Shown here: positions 5,362-5,999 of the stretch, in pieces
Numbering within the stretch: position 1 is the first letter of the stretch
Layout: each line of letters starts with the position of its first letter
Origin: Sphingomonadaceae bacterium
GTDB lineage: Bacteria; Pseudomonadota; Alphaproteobacteria; Sphingomonadales; Sphingomonadaceae
Direction: 5' to 3'
NCBI GenBank assembly: GCA_009923795.1
Contig: RFSU01000140.1
Location: forward strand, 1 to 5,999
Length of the DNA stretch: 5,999 nucleotides
Translations under genes and position numbers: made by a program
Notes under the pieces: model-generated
Databases searched by the model: none
Told to the model about the DNA's origin: nothing
Seen by the model: the letters and a program-made list of their open reading frames with translations, nothing else

Positions 5362-5999
5362 CCATCCCATTTCCCCTGCCCCGCTCTCCTTTGCCGCGTG
5401 CAACGGCCTGTCTGGCCGCATCCGTGTTCCCGGAGATAAATCCATCTCGCACCGGGCGCTCATGCTATCCGCGCTCGCCATTGGCGAAAGCGTGATTGAA
5501 GGATTGTTGGAAGGGGAGGATGTGCTGGCAACGGCGGCGGCGATGCGGGCCATGGGGGCGCAGATTGCGCGCGGGGATGATGGCATTTGGCGCGTCCATG
5601 GTGTTGGCGTCGGTGGGCTGTTGCAGCCCGAAACTGCGCTCGACATGGGCAATAGTGGCACCTCCACCCGATTGCTCATGGGCCTTGTCGCCAGCCATGC
5701 CATCACGGCAACCTTCACCGGGGATGCCTCTTTGTCAAAGAGGCCAATGGGCCGCGTGACAGACCCTCTGGGCCTGATGGGCGCAGACTTTACCTGCTCC
5801 CCCGGCGCACAAGGCAACCAGTATCTGCCCATCATGGTGCGCGGCGCCTGCCCGGCCGTGCCCATAACCTATCGCCTGCCCATGGCATCGGCGCAGGTAA
5901 AATCGGCAGTCTTGCTGGCTGGGCTGAACACACCCGGCGTCACGACGGTGATCGAACCCATACCGACGCGCGACCATAGTGAGCGGATGCTGGCGGGAT
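5357..5999 (+). CDS. aroA: 3-phosphoshikimate 1-carboxyvinyltransferase (EPSP synthase), class II, 3' end outside window
   Basis: EPSP synthase transfers the enolpyruvyl group of PEP to shikimate-3-phosphate, the sixth step of the cytoplasmic shikimate pathway. The first 214 codons are present, roughly half of the usual 430-450. Visible signatures are LSGRIRVPGDKSISHR (18-33, with K28, S29 and R33 at catalytic-site positions), GLLEGEDV (49-56), LDMGNSGTSTRLLMGL (95-110), DASLSKRPMGRV, PITYRLPMASAQVKSAVLLAGLN and IEPIPTRDHSERML. The sequence follows the CP4-type class II enzymes closely and keeps their N-terminal numbering. The residue matching CP4 Ala100, which underlies its glyphosate tolerance, is Gly101 here, so ordinary sensitivity would be predicted. 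The ATG at 5357 is chosen because the protein length before the K28 motif matches CP4. In related bacteria cmk and rpsA often follow aroA, but they are beyond the window. Confidence 0.97.
   Translation, partial: MAHPISPAPLSFAACNGLSGRIRVPGDKSISHRALMLSALAIGESVIEGLLEGEDVLATAAAMRAMGAQIARGDDGIWRVHGVGVGGLLQPETALDMGNSGTSTRLLMGLVASHAITATFTGDASLSKRPMGRVTDPLGLMGADFTCSPGAQGNQYLPIMVRGACPAVPITYRLPMASAQVKSAVLLAGLNTPGVTTVIEPIPTRDHSERMLAG

Overview
The window looks like a stretch of ordinary chromosome from an alphaproteobacterium. The strongest clues are a FYDLN-acid (TIGR02300-type) gene divergent from a class II, CP4-like aroA, and an MlaA homologue carrying a 'DIVVTA' segment of the kind common in Sphingomonadales envelope proteins. 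Sphingomonadales is the best guess, by inference only. No mobile element, integrase, CRISPR array or toxin locus is visible, and no new defence-type system was found. What is unusual lies in domain architecture, reading-frame integrity and inverted repeats at start codons.

Layout, left to right. 1-658 (minus, runs off the left edge) is an mlaA/vacJ-type outer-membrane lipid-asymmetry gene. Its signal-peptide end and its conserved MlaA body lie in different frames, separated by a 38-bp imperfect tandem repeat. 659-779 is a divergent intergenic region with a 25-bp inverted repeat. 780-1934 and 1931-3457 (plus) form a two-gene, ATGA-coupled operon of photolyase/cryptochrome-superfamily proteins. 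The first has the FAD fold at its N terminus and what looks like the alpha/beta half at its C terminus, so the usual order is reversed. The second has the normal order but lacks two of the three electron-transfer Trp positions in an alignment by eye. 3466-4596 (minus) is a GT4 glycosyltransferase, convergent with the photolyase operon across 8 bp.

4597-4780 is the glycosyltransferase leader. It holds a nested set of inverted repeats whose outer arm covers the start codon and the presumed ribosome-binding site. 4781-4856 (minus) is tRNA-Ala(GGC). 4857-4920 has two hairpin-forming repeats between the tRNA and the FYDLN-acid gene. 4921-5244 (minus) is the FYDLN-acid zinc-ribbon protein. 5245-5356 is a divergent region with a near-palindrome and a perfect 10-bp inverted repeat that swallows the aroA start codon. 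5357-5999 (plus, runs off the right edge) is the first 214 codons of aroA.

Functionally these are separate modules: envelope lipid transport (mlaA), light-driven flavoprotein chemistry or DNA repair (the photolyase-like pair), surface polysaccharide synthesis (GT4), translation (tRNA-Ala) and the shikimate pathway (aroA). The photolyase-like pair is the one tight functional unit.
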